Source: Sphingomonadales bacterium (lineage in GTDB: Bacteria; Pseudomonadota; Alphaproteobacteria; Sphingomonadales; Sphingomonadaceae). Taken from it: DNA of 64,000 bases. Under the pieces are notes generated by a model. The model did not search any database, was not told the origin of the DNA, and saw only the letters and a program-made list of their open reading frames with translations. Each line of letters starts with the position of its first letter. Positions within the stretch are counted from its first letter, which is position 1. Where the stretch lies: NCBI GenBank assembly GCA_016720115.1, contig JADJXT010000002.1, forward strand, positions 62,001 through 126,000, in the 5' to 3' direction. The position numbers were made by a program, and so were the translations under genes. Of the stretch, positions 18,217 through 25,655 are shown piece by piece.

Positions 18217-18399
18217 TTCGCGCGTAGGCGCAGAGACCGCAGAGATATGACGGGCGCGGGAGCGCTCTTTTTTGTTTCACACGAAGACACGAAGATGGGC
18301 CATATCTTTACCGCCCTTTGTGGGCTTCGTGGCTTTGTGTGATAAAGTCGTAATGGCGCTGCGCGCCGGGGGGGAAAACCCTCTGCGCCTCTGCGCGAA
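18217..18399. repeat. Dispersed palindromic repeat, CGCAGAG family (copy 2, interrupted)
   Basis: Left arm with GCGCAGAGACCGCAGAG (about 18228-18244) and right arm CCCTCTGCGCCTCTGCGCGAA (18379-18399) are separated by another palindromic unit at 18275-18342. The segment before the right arm (GCGCGCCGGGG, AAAACCC) matches copy 3 at 63298-63316, so the same element seems to have been split by an insertion. Confidence 0.75.
18275..18342. repeat. Nested palindrome with ACACGAAG arms
   Basis: TTTCACACGAAGACACGAAG on the left faces CTTCGTGGCTTTGTGTGA on the right. It lies inside the copy 2 CGCAGAG repeat downstream of rnr and the convergent stress-protein gene, and may also act as a terminator. Confidence 0.65.
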
Positions 18400-18406
18400 C
18401 AAAAAA

Positions 18407-18862
18407 TCAGCTCAATTCGTCCAGCGCCTCATCGCTGAGCGAGCCCGGGATCACCATCACAGGGCAGCGCAGCGATCCTGCATTGTTGCCGGTAAAGTGC
18501 GAAACCAGCGGCCCCGGTGCCCCTTGTGCCGCCGCGCCCAGAACCAGTGCCGCGATCTCGGGATGCTCGTCGAGCATGTCTTTCACGACATCGACGCCTT
18601 CGCCATCCTTGATCGTGATGCTGGGCTGGATGCCGAGTTCGTCGAAGATCGAGCCTGCGGCCACGCGCACCAGCTCCTCCGCCTTTTCGCGGTTCTCGGC
18701 CTCCATCGTCGCCTGCACGCCGCCCCAGGCAACGAAATCGGCGCGTTCGACAAGCGTCAAAATGTGCAGGCTGCCGCCCGTTTTCGCGGCACGGCGCGCG
18801 GCAAAGCGCAGCGCAAGGCGCGCCTCTTCGGTCTCATCGATAACAACCAGATAGGTGCGCAT
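18407..18862 (-). CDS. Universal stress protein (UspA family)
   Basis: 151-residue cytosolic UspA-fold protein. The start MRTYLVVIDETEEARLALRFAARRAA gives the first strand and helix; LVLGAAAQGAPGPLVSHFTGNNAGSLRCPVMVIPG approximates the ATP-binding G-2x-G-9x-G(S/T) signature seen in nucleotide-binding Usp proteins. The family modulates stress survival; no specific partner is indicated. It is convergent with rnr across a repeat-rich spacer and divergent from aceF. Confidence 0.88.
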   Translation of the reverse strand: MRTYLVVIDETEEARLALRFAARRAAKTGGSLHILTLVERADFVAWGGVQATMEAENREKAEELVRVAAGSIFDELGIQPSITIKDGEGVDVVKDMLDEHPEIAALVLGAAAQGAPGPLVSHFTGNNAGSLRCPVMVIPGSLSDEALDELS

Positions 18863-18952
18863 CGCCGTTTCCCCGTCCCGGCATGGGTTTCAACCATTTA
18901 TGTATTCGTATGAACCTGCGTCAAATCTTATCGCAGTGCAAGCGATAGCCGC

Positions 18953-18982
18953 TTGACGCTGGGGAAACCAAGCCCTTATGCC
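18953..18982 (+). promoter_or_regulatory. Candidate promoter for aceF
   Basis: TTGACG (18953-18958) and TATGCC (18977-18982) with an 18-bp spacer lie 37 bp before the aceF start. The -35 is good and the -10 is weak. Confidence 0.35.
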
Positions 18983-19018
18983 GCTGCGTGAAAAGCAGAC
19001 CATAAACAGGATATCCCG

Positions 19019-20347
19019 ATGCCCATCGAGCTAAAAATGCCCGCACTTTCCCCCACCATGGAGGAGGGCACGCTTGCCCGCTGGCTGGTGAAGGAAGGCG
19101 ACAGCGTTTCCTCGGGCGATCTGATAGCCGAGATCGAAACCGACAAGGCAACGATGGAGTTCGAGGCGGTCGATGAAGGCGTGATTTCGCAGATACTGGT
19201 TCCCGAAGGCACCGATGGCGTGAAGGTCGGCACCGTGATTGCGATGATCCAGAGCGAGGATGAAGATGCAGCGCCGGGGAAGGCTGCTCCCGTCGCCCCG
19301 GCGCCCTCTCAGGTAAAAGTAACCGCTAGTGCTGAGCCTGTCGAAGCACGGGTTGAAACCGCGAACCGCCCTTCGACAAGCTCAGGGCTTGCGGCGAAAA
19401 CAAATGCAGCCTCCGGCGACCGCATCAAGGCCAGCCCGCTTGCACGGCGCATTGCGGCGGCTAAAGGCGTCGATCTGGCTGGATTGAGCGGCACCGGGCC
19501 CAATGGGCGTATTGTGAAAGCGGATGTCGAGGGTGCATCGCCAAAAACCGTGAGTGCTGAGCTTGTCGGTGCCGAAGGCGTTGCGACGCAACAACCACGT
19601 CTCACAGCCGAAAGCCGCCCTTCGACAGGCTCAGGGCTTACGGTGGAAGAAGGCGGCATCCCGCACGAAATCATCAAACTCAGCAACATGCGCAAGACGA
19701 TCGCGCGCCGCCTGACCGAGAGCAAGCAGCAGGTACCGCATATCTACCTGACGGTCGACGTGCGCCTCGATGCGTTGCTCAAATTGCGCGGCGAACTCAA
19801 TGCCAGCCTCGAAAGCCGCGGGGTCAAGCTGTCGGTCAACGACATGCTGATCAAGGCACTGGCGCTGGCGCTGATCCAGGTGCCCAAATGCAATGTCAAC
19901 TTTGCGGGTGATAACATGCTGCAATATAGCCGCGCCGATATCAGCGTCGCGGTGAGTGTGCCCACCGGCCTCATCACCCCGATTGTCGTCGATGCCGCGA
20001 ACAAGTCGCTTTCGACCATCTCGACCGAAATCGGGGCGCTGGCGGTGAAGGCGAAGGAAGGCAAGCTGCAACCGCACGAATATCAGGGCGGCACCGCCTC
20101 GATCTCCAATATGGGCATGATGGGCATCAAGCAGTTCGAAGCCGTCATCAACCCGCCGCAAGCGATGATCATGGCCATCGGTGCAGGCGAGAAGCGGCCC
20201 TATGTGGTTGACGATGCGCTCGCCATCGCCACGGTAATGAGCGCCACCGGCAGCTTCGACCACCGAGCCATCGACGGCGCGGACGGGGCGGAGTTGATGA
20301 AGGTATTCAAGGAGCTGGTGGAGAAACCGCTGGGGTTGGTGGCTTGA
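19019..20347 (+). CDS. aceF: Pyruvate dehydrogenase E2, dihydrolipoyl acetyltransferase
   Basis: Core of the pyruvate dehydrogenase complex, passing acetyl groups from lipoamide to CoA. Lipoyl domain (about residues 1-78) with lipoyl-lysine Lys43 in ETDKATMEF; peripheral subunit-binding domain (about 139-175, ASPLARRIAAAKGVDL...GTGPNGRIVKADV); catalytic domain (about 220-442) with the DHRAIDG active-site motif. Both linkers between domains are unusual: residues about 104-124 and 179-207 are encoded by copies of the dispersed GCCCTTCGACAAGCTCAGGGC palindrome. E1 genes are not in the window. The E3 gene lpd follows after two small inserted genes; LipA, which makes the cofactor, is at 46470. Confidence 0.95.
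   Translation: MPIELKMPALSPTMEEGTLARWLVKEGDSVSSGDLIAEIETDKATMEFEAVDEGVISQILVPEGTDGVKVGTVIAMIQSEDEDAAPGKAAPVAPAPSQVKVTASAEPVEARVETANRPSTSSGLAAKTNAASGDRIKASPLARRIAAAKGVDLAGLSGTGPNGRIVKADVEGASPKTVSAELVGAEGVATQQPRLTAESRPSTGSGLTVEEGGIPHEIIKLSNMRKTIARRLTESKQQVPHIYLTVDVRLDALLKLRGELNASLESRGVKLSVNDMLIKALALALIQVPKCNVNFAGDNMLQYSRADISVAVSVPTGLITPIVVDAANKSLSTISTEIGALAVKAKEGKLQPHEYQGGTASISNMGMMGIKQFEAVINPPQAMIMAIGAGEKRPYVVDDALAIATVMSATGSFDHRAIDGADGAELMKVFKELVEKPLGLVA
19328..19390. repeat. Palindromic repeat inside aceF, first linker
   Basis: AGTGCTGAGCCTGTCGAAGC (19328-19347) faces GCCCTTCGACAAGCTCAGGG (19368-19387), nearly identical to the intergenic copy at 34288-34348. Translated in frame it gives SAEPVEARVE and RPSTSSGL. 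Confidence 0.85.
19553..19639. repeat. Palindromic repeat inside aceF, second linker
   Basis: A diverged left arm AGTGCTGAGCTTGTCGGTGC (from 19553) faces GCCCTTCGACAGGCTCAGGG (19617-19636). It encodes SAELVGAEG and RPSTGSGL. Divergence of the left arm suggests it is older than the first copy. Confidence 0.8.
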
Positions 20348-20580
20348 TAGACGTCAAGGCAAAGCGCAGAAACATTGCGATCAGTTTTCTGGTCGGCATT
20401 TTATTTTGGCTATTTGCTTTCACCGACGCAGTAGGGAGTTCAAGCAGTTCGGGAGAAAAGCTGTTTGCTGGTACTCTTGTATTCCTGTTTGTTGTTTTTC
20501 CCGCCTTTTTTGTAACTCTCTTTATTCTTCAATTCGCCACTTGGCTGATTTCGAGAAATCGGCGAGATGGTGAACATTAA
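20344..20580 (+). CDS. Small two-helix membrane protein (78 aa), unknown
   Basis: Begins at a TTG overlapping the aceF stop (TTGA) and ends within the start region of the DUF559 gene. Predicted helices are IAISFLVGILFWLFAF and LFAGTLVFLFVVFPAFFVTLFILQF, with a basic C-terminus (ISRNRRDGEH). No family recognised. Base composition is clearly more AT-rich than aceF or lpd, suggesting acquisition. Overlapping starts on both sides favour translation, but the rare start codon and lack of known homologues make it uncertain. Confidence 0.5.
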   Translation: MIDVKAKRRNIAISFLVGILFWLFAFTDAVGSSSSSGEKLFAGTLVFLFVVFPAFFVTLFILQFATWLISRNRRDGEH

Positions 20581-21073
20581 GCGTCCTAAAAACCCCTCTC
20601 CCCTTGCGGGAGAGGGAGGGGCCCGCCGCGTAGCGGTGGGAGGGAGAGGGGGTGTGCCTTCTCGGTCCGAACTTCTCGTCCGCGCTAAATCGATGCGCCT
20701 TAATCCGACCGAAGCCGAAAAACATTTATGGTCGGTCCTTCGTGCAAAGCGTCTGTCGGGTTTCAAATTCAAACGACAGGTCGTTATCGACAGCTACATC
20801 GTCGATTTCGTGAATTTTGACCATCGGCTGATTGTTGAGGCCGATGGTTCGCAACACGCAGAAAGCGACTACGACAGAAGGCGGGATGCCTATCTGAAAA
20901 AGCAGGGGTTCAAAATCCTTCGTTTCTGGAACAGCGATGTTTTGAACGACAGCGATGCGGTCGCCGAAACCATCTGGCACGCATTGCAGACACCCCCTCT
21001 CCCTTCCGCCGCTTCGCGGCTCCCTCCCTCTCCCGCGAGGGGAGAGGGGATAGAAAGTGAACTTCATGTCTGA
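20567..21073 (+). CDS. DUF559 endonuclease-domain protein
   Basis: DUF559 proteins have a Vsr/PD-(D/E)XK-like nuclease fold. The core, about residues 43-135, starts MRLNPTEAEKHLWSVLRAKR and contains VDFVNFDHRLIVEADGSQHAE, whose Asp, Glu and Asp-Gly-x-Gln-His match the family active-site region, then the FKILRFWNSDV strand. Residues before about 30 and after about 141 are translations of flanking inverted repeats (SPLAGEGGARRVAVGGRGG and PPLPSAASRLPPSPARGEG). Translation could instead start at ATG 20693. The end overlaps the lpd start by 8 bases. The protein has no link to pyruvate metabolism; biological role of DUF559 is not established. Confidence 0.8.
   Translation: MVNIKRPKNPSPLAGEGGARRVAVGGRGGVPSRSELLVRAKSMRLNPTEAEKHLWSVLRAKRLSGFKFKRQVVIDSYIVDFVNFDHRLIVEADGSQHAESDYDRRRDAYLKKQGFKILRFWNSDVLNDSDAVAETIWHALQTPPLPSAASRLPPSPARGEGIESELHV
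20593..20653 (+). repeat. Left inverted repeat of DUF559 unit
   Basis: Starts CCCCTCTCCCCTTGCGGGAG, continues through GCCGCGTAGCGG and ends GGGAGAGGGGGTG. Itself contains two hairpins. Its reverse complement aligns with the right repeat apart from a short indel and a few substitutions. Confidence 0.85.
20991..21050 (-). repeat. Right inverted repeat of DUF559 unit
   Basis: Starts CACCCCCTCTCCC, has GCCGCTTCGCGGC in the middle and ends CCCGCGAGGGGAGAGGGG. Mirror copy of 20593-20653. Confidence 0.85.
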
Positions 21074-22457
21074 CTACGACCTCATCGTCCTCGGCTCCGG
21101 CCCAGGTGGCTATGTTGCAGCCATCCGCGCGGCGCAGCTTGGGCTGAAAACCGCTATTGTCGAGCGCGAGAATCTCGGCGGGATCTGCCTCAACTGGGGG
21201 TGCATTCCTACCAAAGCGCTGCTGCGCTCGGCTGAGATTTATCATTATATGCAGCATGCGGGCGATTATGGGCTGGCCGCCGCCAATATCAGCGCGGATA
21301 TCGATGCAGTGGTGAAGCGCTCGCGCGGGGTTGCGAAGCAACTCAATCAGGGCGTCACGCACCTGATGAAGAAGAACAAAATCGCCGTCCATATGGGCGA
21401 GGGTAAGCTGATCGCCGCGAACAAACTCGCGGTGACCAAAGATGGCCAAACCGAAGAGCTGACCGCAAAGAACATCATCATCGCCACCGGCGCCCGCGCC
21501 CGCGACCTGCCTTTTGCGCCTGCCGATGGCAAACGCATCTGGACCTATCGCCACGCGATGGTGCCGCCCGAAATGCCCAAGAAACTGCTGGTGATCGGCT
21601 CGGGCGCAATCGGCATCGAATTTGCCAGCTTCTACAATGATATGGGCGCTGAGGTGACCGTCGTCGAAATGATGGACCGCATCGTGCCGGTCGAGGACGC
21701 CGATGTTTCGACATTCCTCGAAAAGGCACTCAAAAAGCAGGGTATGACGATACTGACCGGGGCAGGGGTGCAGTCGCTGAAGGCCAGCGCCACCGGGGTT
21801 GCCGCCGAAATCAAGGATAAGGACGGTAAAGTTGCCAAATCCGAATTCACCCACTGCATCGTCGCCATCGGCATCGTCCCCAATACCGAAAATATCGGGC
21901 TGGAGGCGCTGGGCGTCAAAACCACCAGGGGGCATATCGATACCGACCCCATGTGCCGTACCAATGTGCCCGGCCTGTGGGCCATTGGTGACGTCACCGC
22001 GCCGCCCTGGCTCGCGCACAAGGCGAGCCATGAGGGCGTGATTGCTGCCGAAGCCATTGCCGGCGGGCATCCGCATGCGATGGACCCCAAAAATATCCCC
22101 GGCTGCACCTATTGCCACCCGCAGGTCGCCTCGGTCGGCCTCACCGAAGTGAAAGCCAAAGAGGCTGGTTACGAAGTCAAGGTCGGCAACTTCCCCTTCA
22201 TCGGCAATGGCAAGGCCATCGCGCTGGGCGAGGCGGAAGGCTTCATCAAGACGGTGTTCGATGCAAAAACCGGCGAGCTGTTGGGCGCGCATATGGTCGG
22301 CGCCGAAGTCACCGAACTGATCCAGGGCTACACCATCGGCAAGACCGCGGAACTGGTCGAGGCCGATTTCATGCACACCGTCTTCCCGCACCCGACGCTG
22401 AGCGAGATGATGCACGAAAGCGTGCTGGGGGCTTATGGGAAAATGCTGCACATGTGA
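21066..22457 (+). CDS. lpd: Dihydrolipoyl dehydrogenase (E3)
   Basis: FAD/NAD disulfide oxidoreductase that reoxidises dihydrolipoamide of pyruvate dehydrogenase. Rossmann motif LGSGPGGYVAAIRAAQLG at the N-terminus, redox-active Cys41 and Cys46 in GGICLNWGCIPTKAL, NAD motif IGSGAIGIEFASF, and C-terminal HTVFPHPTLSEMMHE with the His-Glu pair. From ATG 21066 the protein has 463 residues; a GTG at 21057 would add three. The start overlaps the DUF559 gene end, so its translation may depend on readthrough of the inserted unit. A palindromic repeat or terminator follows at 22478-22509. Confidence 0.95.
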   Translation: MSDYDLIVLGSGPGGYVAAIRAAQLGLKTAIVERENLGGICLNWGCIPTKALLRSAEIYHYMQHAGDYGLAAANISADIDAVVKRSRGVAKQLNQGVTHLMKKNKIAVHMGEGKLIAANKLAVTKDGQTEELTAKNIIIATGARARDLPFAPADGKRIWTYRHAMVPPEMPKKLLVIGSGAIGIEFASFYNDMGAEVTVVEMMDRIVPVEDADVSTFLEKALKKQGMTILTGAGVQSLKASATGVAAEIKDKDGKVAKSEFTHCIVAIGIVPNTENIGLEALGVKTTRGHIDTDPMCRTNVPGLWAIGDVTAPPWLAHKASHEGVIAAEAIAGGHPHAMDPKNIPGCTYCHPQVASVGLTEVKAKEAGYEVKVGNFPFIGNGKAIALGEAEGFIKTVFDAKTGELLGAHMVGAEVTELIQGYTIGKTAELVEADFMHTVFPHPTLSEMMHESVLGAYGKMLHM

Positions 22458-22477
22458 TTGGACTTGGCCACCTCCAC

Positions 22478-22509
22478 TTTGTCAGTCCCGCTTTCGCGGG
22501 AATGACAAA
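22478..22509. repeat. GCGGGAATGAC-type palindrome after lpd
   Basis: TTTGTCAGTCCCGC, loop TTTC, GCGGGAATGACAAA: a 14-bp stem with one mismatch. A related copy is near 51360. Position after lpd suits a terminator. Confidence 0.75.
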
Positions 22510-22604
22510 TTAAGAGGTTCGCAAACTACAGACACAAGTTTCCGCTGTCCTACCGCCGCCCAATCTGCCTAGAGTCCGACAACAGGATTCGGGAGAAGAC
22601 AGAC

Positions 22605-23906
22605 ATGGGCATTGGTGTGAACTTTCTGAGAAATGCTGGGGTTTTGGCGATTGCGGCGGTGGCTGTTCAATCCGTGCCAGCAGTGGCCAACACTGTTATC
22701 ACCGGCGCACGGATGCTCGATGTGCTTACCGGCAAGATGATCGATAATCCGGCTATCTTCGTCGACGAAAACGGCCGCATCACCAGCATTGCCGATGCCC
22801 GCACGGTGAAATGGGGCAGCGACGTCACCCATGTCGATCTGGGCGACAAGACGCTGCTCCCGGGCCTGATCGACATGCACGTCCACTTGGATGGCCCGGC
22901 GGATATTGGCGGCTATCGCGGCCTTGAATTCACCGACAGTTTCTGGGCGATGACGGCAGTGGGCAGCGCCAGGGCCATGCTCGATGCGGGCTTCACCACC
23001 GTGCGCAATGTGGGATCGGACAATCGCAACGACATTGGCCTTAAACAGGCAATCGACAATGGCTATGCGGTCGGCCCACGCATCGTGCCTGCAGGCTATA
23101 CCCTCGGCGCGACCGGCGGGCATTGCGATTCAACCTTCCTTCCGCCCAGTCTTGAGAAGGAGGAGAAGGAAGAGGGGATTGGCGACAGTGTGGACGAGCT
23201 GCGCTATCAGGTTCGCCGCCAGCGCAAATATGGTGCAGAAATCATCAAGATCTGCGCAACCGGGGGCGTTTTCTCGCGCAATACAGAGCCGGGGCAGCAG
23301 CAGCTTTCCGAGGAGCATATGCGCGTGATTGCCGATGAGGCGCACCAATGGGGCGTTCGCGTGGCGGCGCATGCGCATGGCGGCGATGGCATAAAGGCGG
23401 CGATCAAGGCAGGGATCGACACAATCGAACATGCCAGCCTTGTCGACGATGAAGGCATCAGGCTGGCGGCTGCTCGCACCCGTCCGGTCTGGTTTGCGAT
23501 GGATATCTACAACACCGAATATACGCAGGCCGAGGGCGCGAAAAATGGCGTGCTGGAAGACAATCTGCGCAAGGATCGCGAAGTCGCCCAGATCCAGCGC
23601 GACAATTTCCGCAAGGCGCACAAGGCGGGCGTGAAGATGGTGTTCGCATCCGACGCGGGCGTGATGCCGCATGCCGATATCGGCAAACAGTTCCGCGTGA
23701 TGGTCGAATATGGAATGACCCCGCTTGAGGCGATCCAGGCGGCCACGCGCAATGCCGGCCAGGCGCTGGATCGGGAGAAGGATGTCGGCGCGATCGCGGT
23801 TGGCCGTTTTGCCGATATCGTCGCGGTCGATGGCAATCCACTTGCCGACATAGGCGAGCTTGAGTCGGTCGACGCCGTTGTAAAAGGTGGTAAACGCGTC
23901 CGCTAA
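22605..23906 (+). CDS. Secreted amidohydrolase family protein (imidazolonepropionase/prolidase-like)
   Basis: 433-residue metal-dependent hydrolase with an N-terminal export signal (about residues 1-28, AAVAVQSVPAVA). The HVHLDG motif after LLPGLIDM gives the first metal-binding histidines; KICATGGVFS, AAHAHGGDGIKAAI and FASDAG supply the remaining family landmarks including the late Asp. Such periplasmic amidohydrolases in sphingomonads are often annotated as Xaa-Pro dipeptidases or imidazolonepropionase-like; actual substrate unknown. The ATG at 22605 follows GGGAGAAG. It appears monocistronic. Confidence 0.88.
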   Translation: MGIGVNFLRNAGVLAIAAVAVQSVPAVANTVITGARMLDVLTGKMIDNPAIFVDENGRITSIADARTVKWGSDVTHVDLGDKTLLPGLIDMHVHLDGPADIGGYRGLEFTDSFWAMTAVGSARAMLDAGFTTVRNVGSDNRNDIGLKQAIDNGYAVGPRIVPAGYTLGATGGHCDSTFLPPSLEKEEKEEGIGDSVDELRYQVRRQRKYGAEIIKICATGGVFSRNTEPGQQQLSEEHMRVIADEAHQWGVRVAAHAHGGDGIKAAIKAGIDTIEHASLVDDEGIRLAAARTRPVWFAMDIYNTEYTQAEGAKNGVLEDNLRKDREVAQIQRDNFRKAHKAGVKMVFASDAGVMPHADIGKQFRVMVEYGMTPLEAIQAATRNAGQALDREKDVGAIAVGRFADIVAVDGNPLADIGELESVDAVVKGGKRVR

Positions 23907-23930
23907 GCGGATAAATTCAGCTTCGATTCA

Positions 23931-23945
23931 GTTGCAATTTGCAAC
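23931..23945. promoter_or_regulatory. 15-bp palindrome GTTGCAA-T-TTGCAAC
   Basis: Perfect dyad 82-96 bp before the small secreted-protein gene and just after the amidohydrolase stop. AT-containing centre and absence of a T tract argue for an operator rather than a terminator. Confidence 0.4.
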
Positions 23946-24026
23946 ATTGCAGCACCCATTGGCTCTGTGTTAGTCATTGCCTGTGGGAAGACATAACGTT
24001 CGCTAAAAACTGGGGAGCAACGTGAT

Positions 24027-24374
24027 ATGATGATGAGCTTGGCGCTGGCCATGGCGCTCAACATGGCAACAATGCAGGGCGACGCACTCGATACGGCGCG
24101 CAAGGGTTTCAACAATTGTCTGATCCGCGAACATAATGAAGCGGTGAAGGTGAAGAAATCAGGTTCGGAATTCAACGAACTGATCCAGAAGGCGTGCTCG
24201 ACCGAGCGGCAGACCTATTTCGACCTGTTGGTGAAATCGGAACGCAGCTACGGCTCCAAACAGGCCGATGCCGAACAATATGCCAACGAAGAAATCCAGA
24301 TGATGATCGACGGCACCACCAGCGCCTTCGGCGAAAATGCCTCAAGCGGCGGGCAACTGGCGGAAGAGAAGTAG
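24027..24374 (+). CDS. Small secreted hypothetical protein (115 aa)
   Basis: Begins at a run of three ATGs (24027, 24030, 24033) after a GGGGAG ribosome site. The first about 16 residues are hydrophobic and may be a signal peptide. The rest is polar and helical with two cysteines (NNCLIREH and QKACSTER) that could form a disulfide in the periplasm. No family recognised, though short CxnC secreted proteins of this kind are common in sphingomonads. It is convergent with the broken nuclease gene. Confidence 0.6.
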   Translation: MMMSLALAMALNMATMQGDALDTARKGFNNCLIREHNEAVKVKKSGSEFNELIQKACSTERQTYFDLLVKSERSYGSKQADAEQYANEEIQMMIDGTTSAFGENASSGGQLAEEK

Positions 24375-24403
24375 GGATTTGGCGGGCATTCAAGCATTGA
24401 ATG

Positions 24404-25170
24404 TCAACCAGCCTTTGCTGCCTTCTTGGCTAGGGCTCCGGCTGCCTTCTTCACCGTGGCTTTCGCAGCTTTGGGAGCATCGCCGTCGATCGTGTCTCGC
24501 TTCATTACCTCATTGGCGAGCATGATCTTCAGATCGTCATCGGTTATCTTCACCGAAGGGAAGAGTCGTCGAAACTCTCGCCGGATTGTTGTAATGACAG
24601 CATCAGACTGCACTAACTCTGCTATCACATAGCGATTCATGATCTGTGCTTGCCGATGATATTCGGTCAAGGCATCAGACAAAATTGCTTCACGGCAGAG
24701 CATGAAGAGCTTGCCAAGATCATCAGCGGAACGCGCTGAGAGGTTCGTCATGTCGAACGAGTAAACTTCTTCATGATCGATCGGTTGAGAAAATTTGATG
24801 CGGTGAATTTTCCATTCGATGGCATTCGTCAGGATTACCCACTCAATGCCTTGATGTGCACCGTAGTTGACTGCCTGTCTCAGATGATTGTCATTCAAGC
24901 TGGTCCCGGCTGATTTGACCTCAGCAAGATACGAAATCTTTCCCTCTACGCGAATGGCCAGGTCGCAGAATGTACCACGAATTTGCTGCTCGCTTGTCAG
25001 TTCGGTGTACTTGTCGTAGCCAAAAATGTCACTGAGCATATCCTTGATGACAGTAACTGTGTCCGCCTCTGATATATCGCGTTCGCGCAGTTTACTGACA
25101 ATTGGGTGATATCGCTTAGGCCTGCAATAATCCGGTCATGTGCTTTTTTTGGTATTTTAATATTCGACAT
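24404..25170 (-). pseudogene. HsdR N-terminal-like restriction nuclease, frameshifted
   Basis: Stand-alone protein resembling the N-terminal nuclease domain of type I restriction R subunits. Reading starts at 25168-25170 (MSNIKIPKKAHDRIIAGL) but shifts frame near 25115-25117; adding one base restores a continuous product of about 255 residues through KRYHPIVSKLRERDISEAD into MLSDIFGYDKYTEL. The PD-(D/E)XK core is CDLAIRVEGKISYLAEVKSAG, with Asp and Glu-x-Lys intact. The C-terminus is Lys/Ala-rich (KAAKATVKKAAGALAKK). Base composition is more AT-rich than the neighbours. No hsdM or hsdS exists nearby. The shift may be real decay or a sequencing error. Confidence 0.75.
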
Positions 25171-25318
25171 TGCTACCCCCAATCGATTCGAGAGGATGCT
25201 GCCAGTTTCTTGGGCAGCTCGCAATATATCCGACGCGGATAACTGCTGTATCATTGCTCGATTTTGAAAAAATTGCGCAGAGTGTGACTTGGATGATGGT
25301 TTCTATGTCAGATCCCTG

Positions 25319-25351
25319 TATGTGCCAAGTATGTGCCAAAATTATGTGCCA
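25319..25351. repeat. Three direct repeats of TATGTGCCA
   Basis: Copies at 25319-25327, 25330-25338 and 25343-25351, spaced 11 and 13 bp, in the 57 bp before the tRNA-Ser 3' end. Too few and too short for CRISPR. They may be remnants of an integrase-binding or attachment region; that is an inference. Confidence 0.6.
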
Positions 25352-25407
25352 TACTGAAGCTTGAAACCTTGGAAATTCAGCTTTTCCGCGCCTCTTTGAT
25401 TAGGCTG

Positions 25408-25497
25408 GCGGACAGGGTGGGATTCGAACCCACGGTGAGCTTGCACCCACGGCGGTTTTCAAGACCGCTGCCTTAAACCACTCGGCCACCTGTCCGC
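25408..25497 (-). tRNA. tRNA-Ser (TGA)
   Basis: 90-nt class II tRNA with paired ends GCGGACAGG/CCTGTCCGC, D-arm GGCCGAGTGG, anticodon loop CTTGAAA (anticodon TGA), a long variable arm (GTGGGTGCAAGCTCAC) and T-arm GGTTCGAATCC. CCA is not encoded. The 3' end faces the AT-rich region with the broken nuclease gene. Confidence 0.95.
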
Positions 25498-25655
25498 GCT
25501 GCGGGTCGCCCTAGACAGGAATTGCGGTGCTGGCAAGCATGGCTGTTGGCGTATGCGGAGCCGCGCGGTGCGCATTTTACGCCAGGGTGCGCACTTTTTT
25601 TCTCCGCCACGCTTTTTCCATGTTATCGTTAACGCGTTCGAAGCATGGAGGATTT

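Larger units (their letters stand above)
20593..21050. mobile_element. Putative DUF559 cassette with inverted palindromic ends
   Basis: The DUF559 core is bracketed by two approximately 60-bp elements in opposite orientation (20593-20653 and 20991-21050). The arrangement resembles a small mobile unit placed between aceF and lpd without breaking translational overlap. No target-site duplication was found by eye, so mobility is an inference. Confidence 0.45.

Noticed and set aside
20910..22451. 513-codon open frame antisense to lpd
   Set aside because: Mirror frame of a clear dihydrolipoyl dehydrogenase with no domain of its own.
24404..25170. Type I restriction-modification system
   Set aside because: Only an HsdR N-terminal-like nuclease is present; no helicase part, hsdM or hsdS nearby, and the gene is frameshifted.
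25319..25350. Sigma54 promoter on the minus strand (TGGCAC elements)
   Set aside because: TTGGCACATA units recur at 11-13 bp spacing but no GC element sits at the required -12 position, so they are better described as direct repeats.
25319..25351. CRISPR-like direct repeats
   Set aside because: Three 9-bp units with 2-4 bp between them cannot be a CRISPR array; no cas genes.
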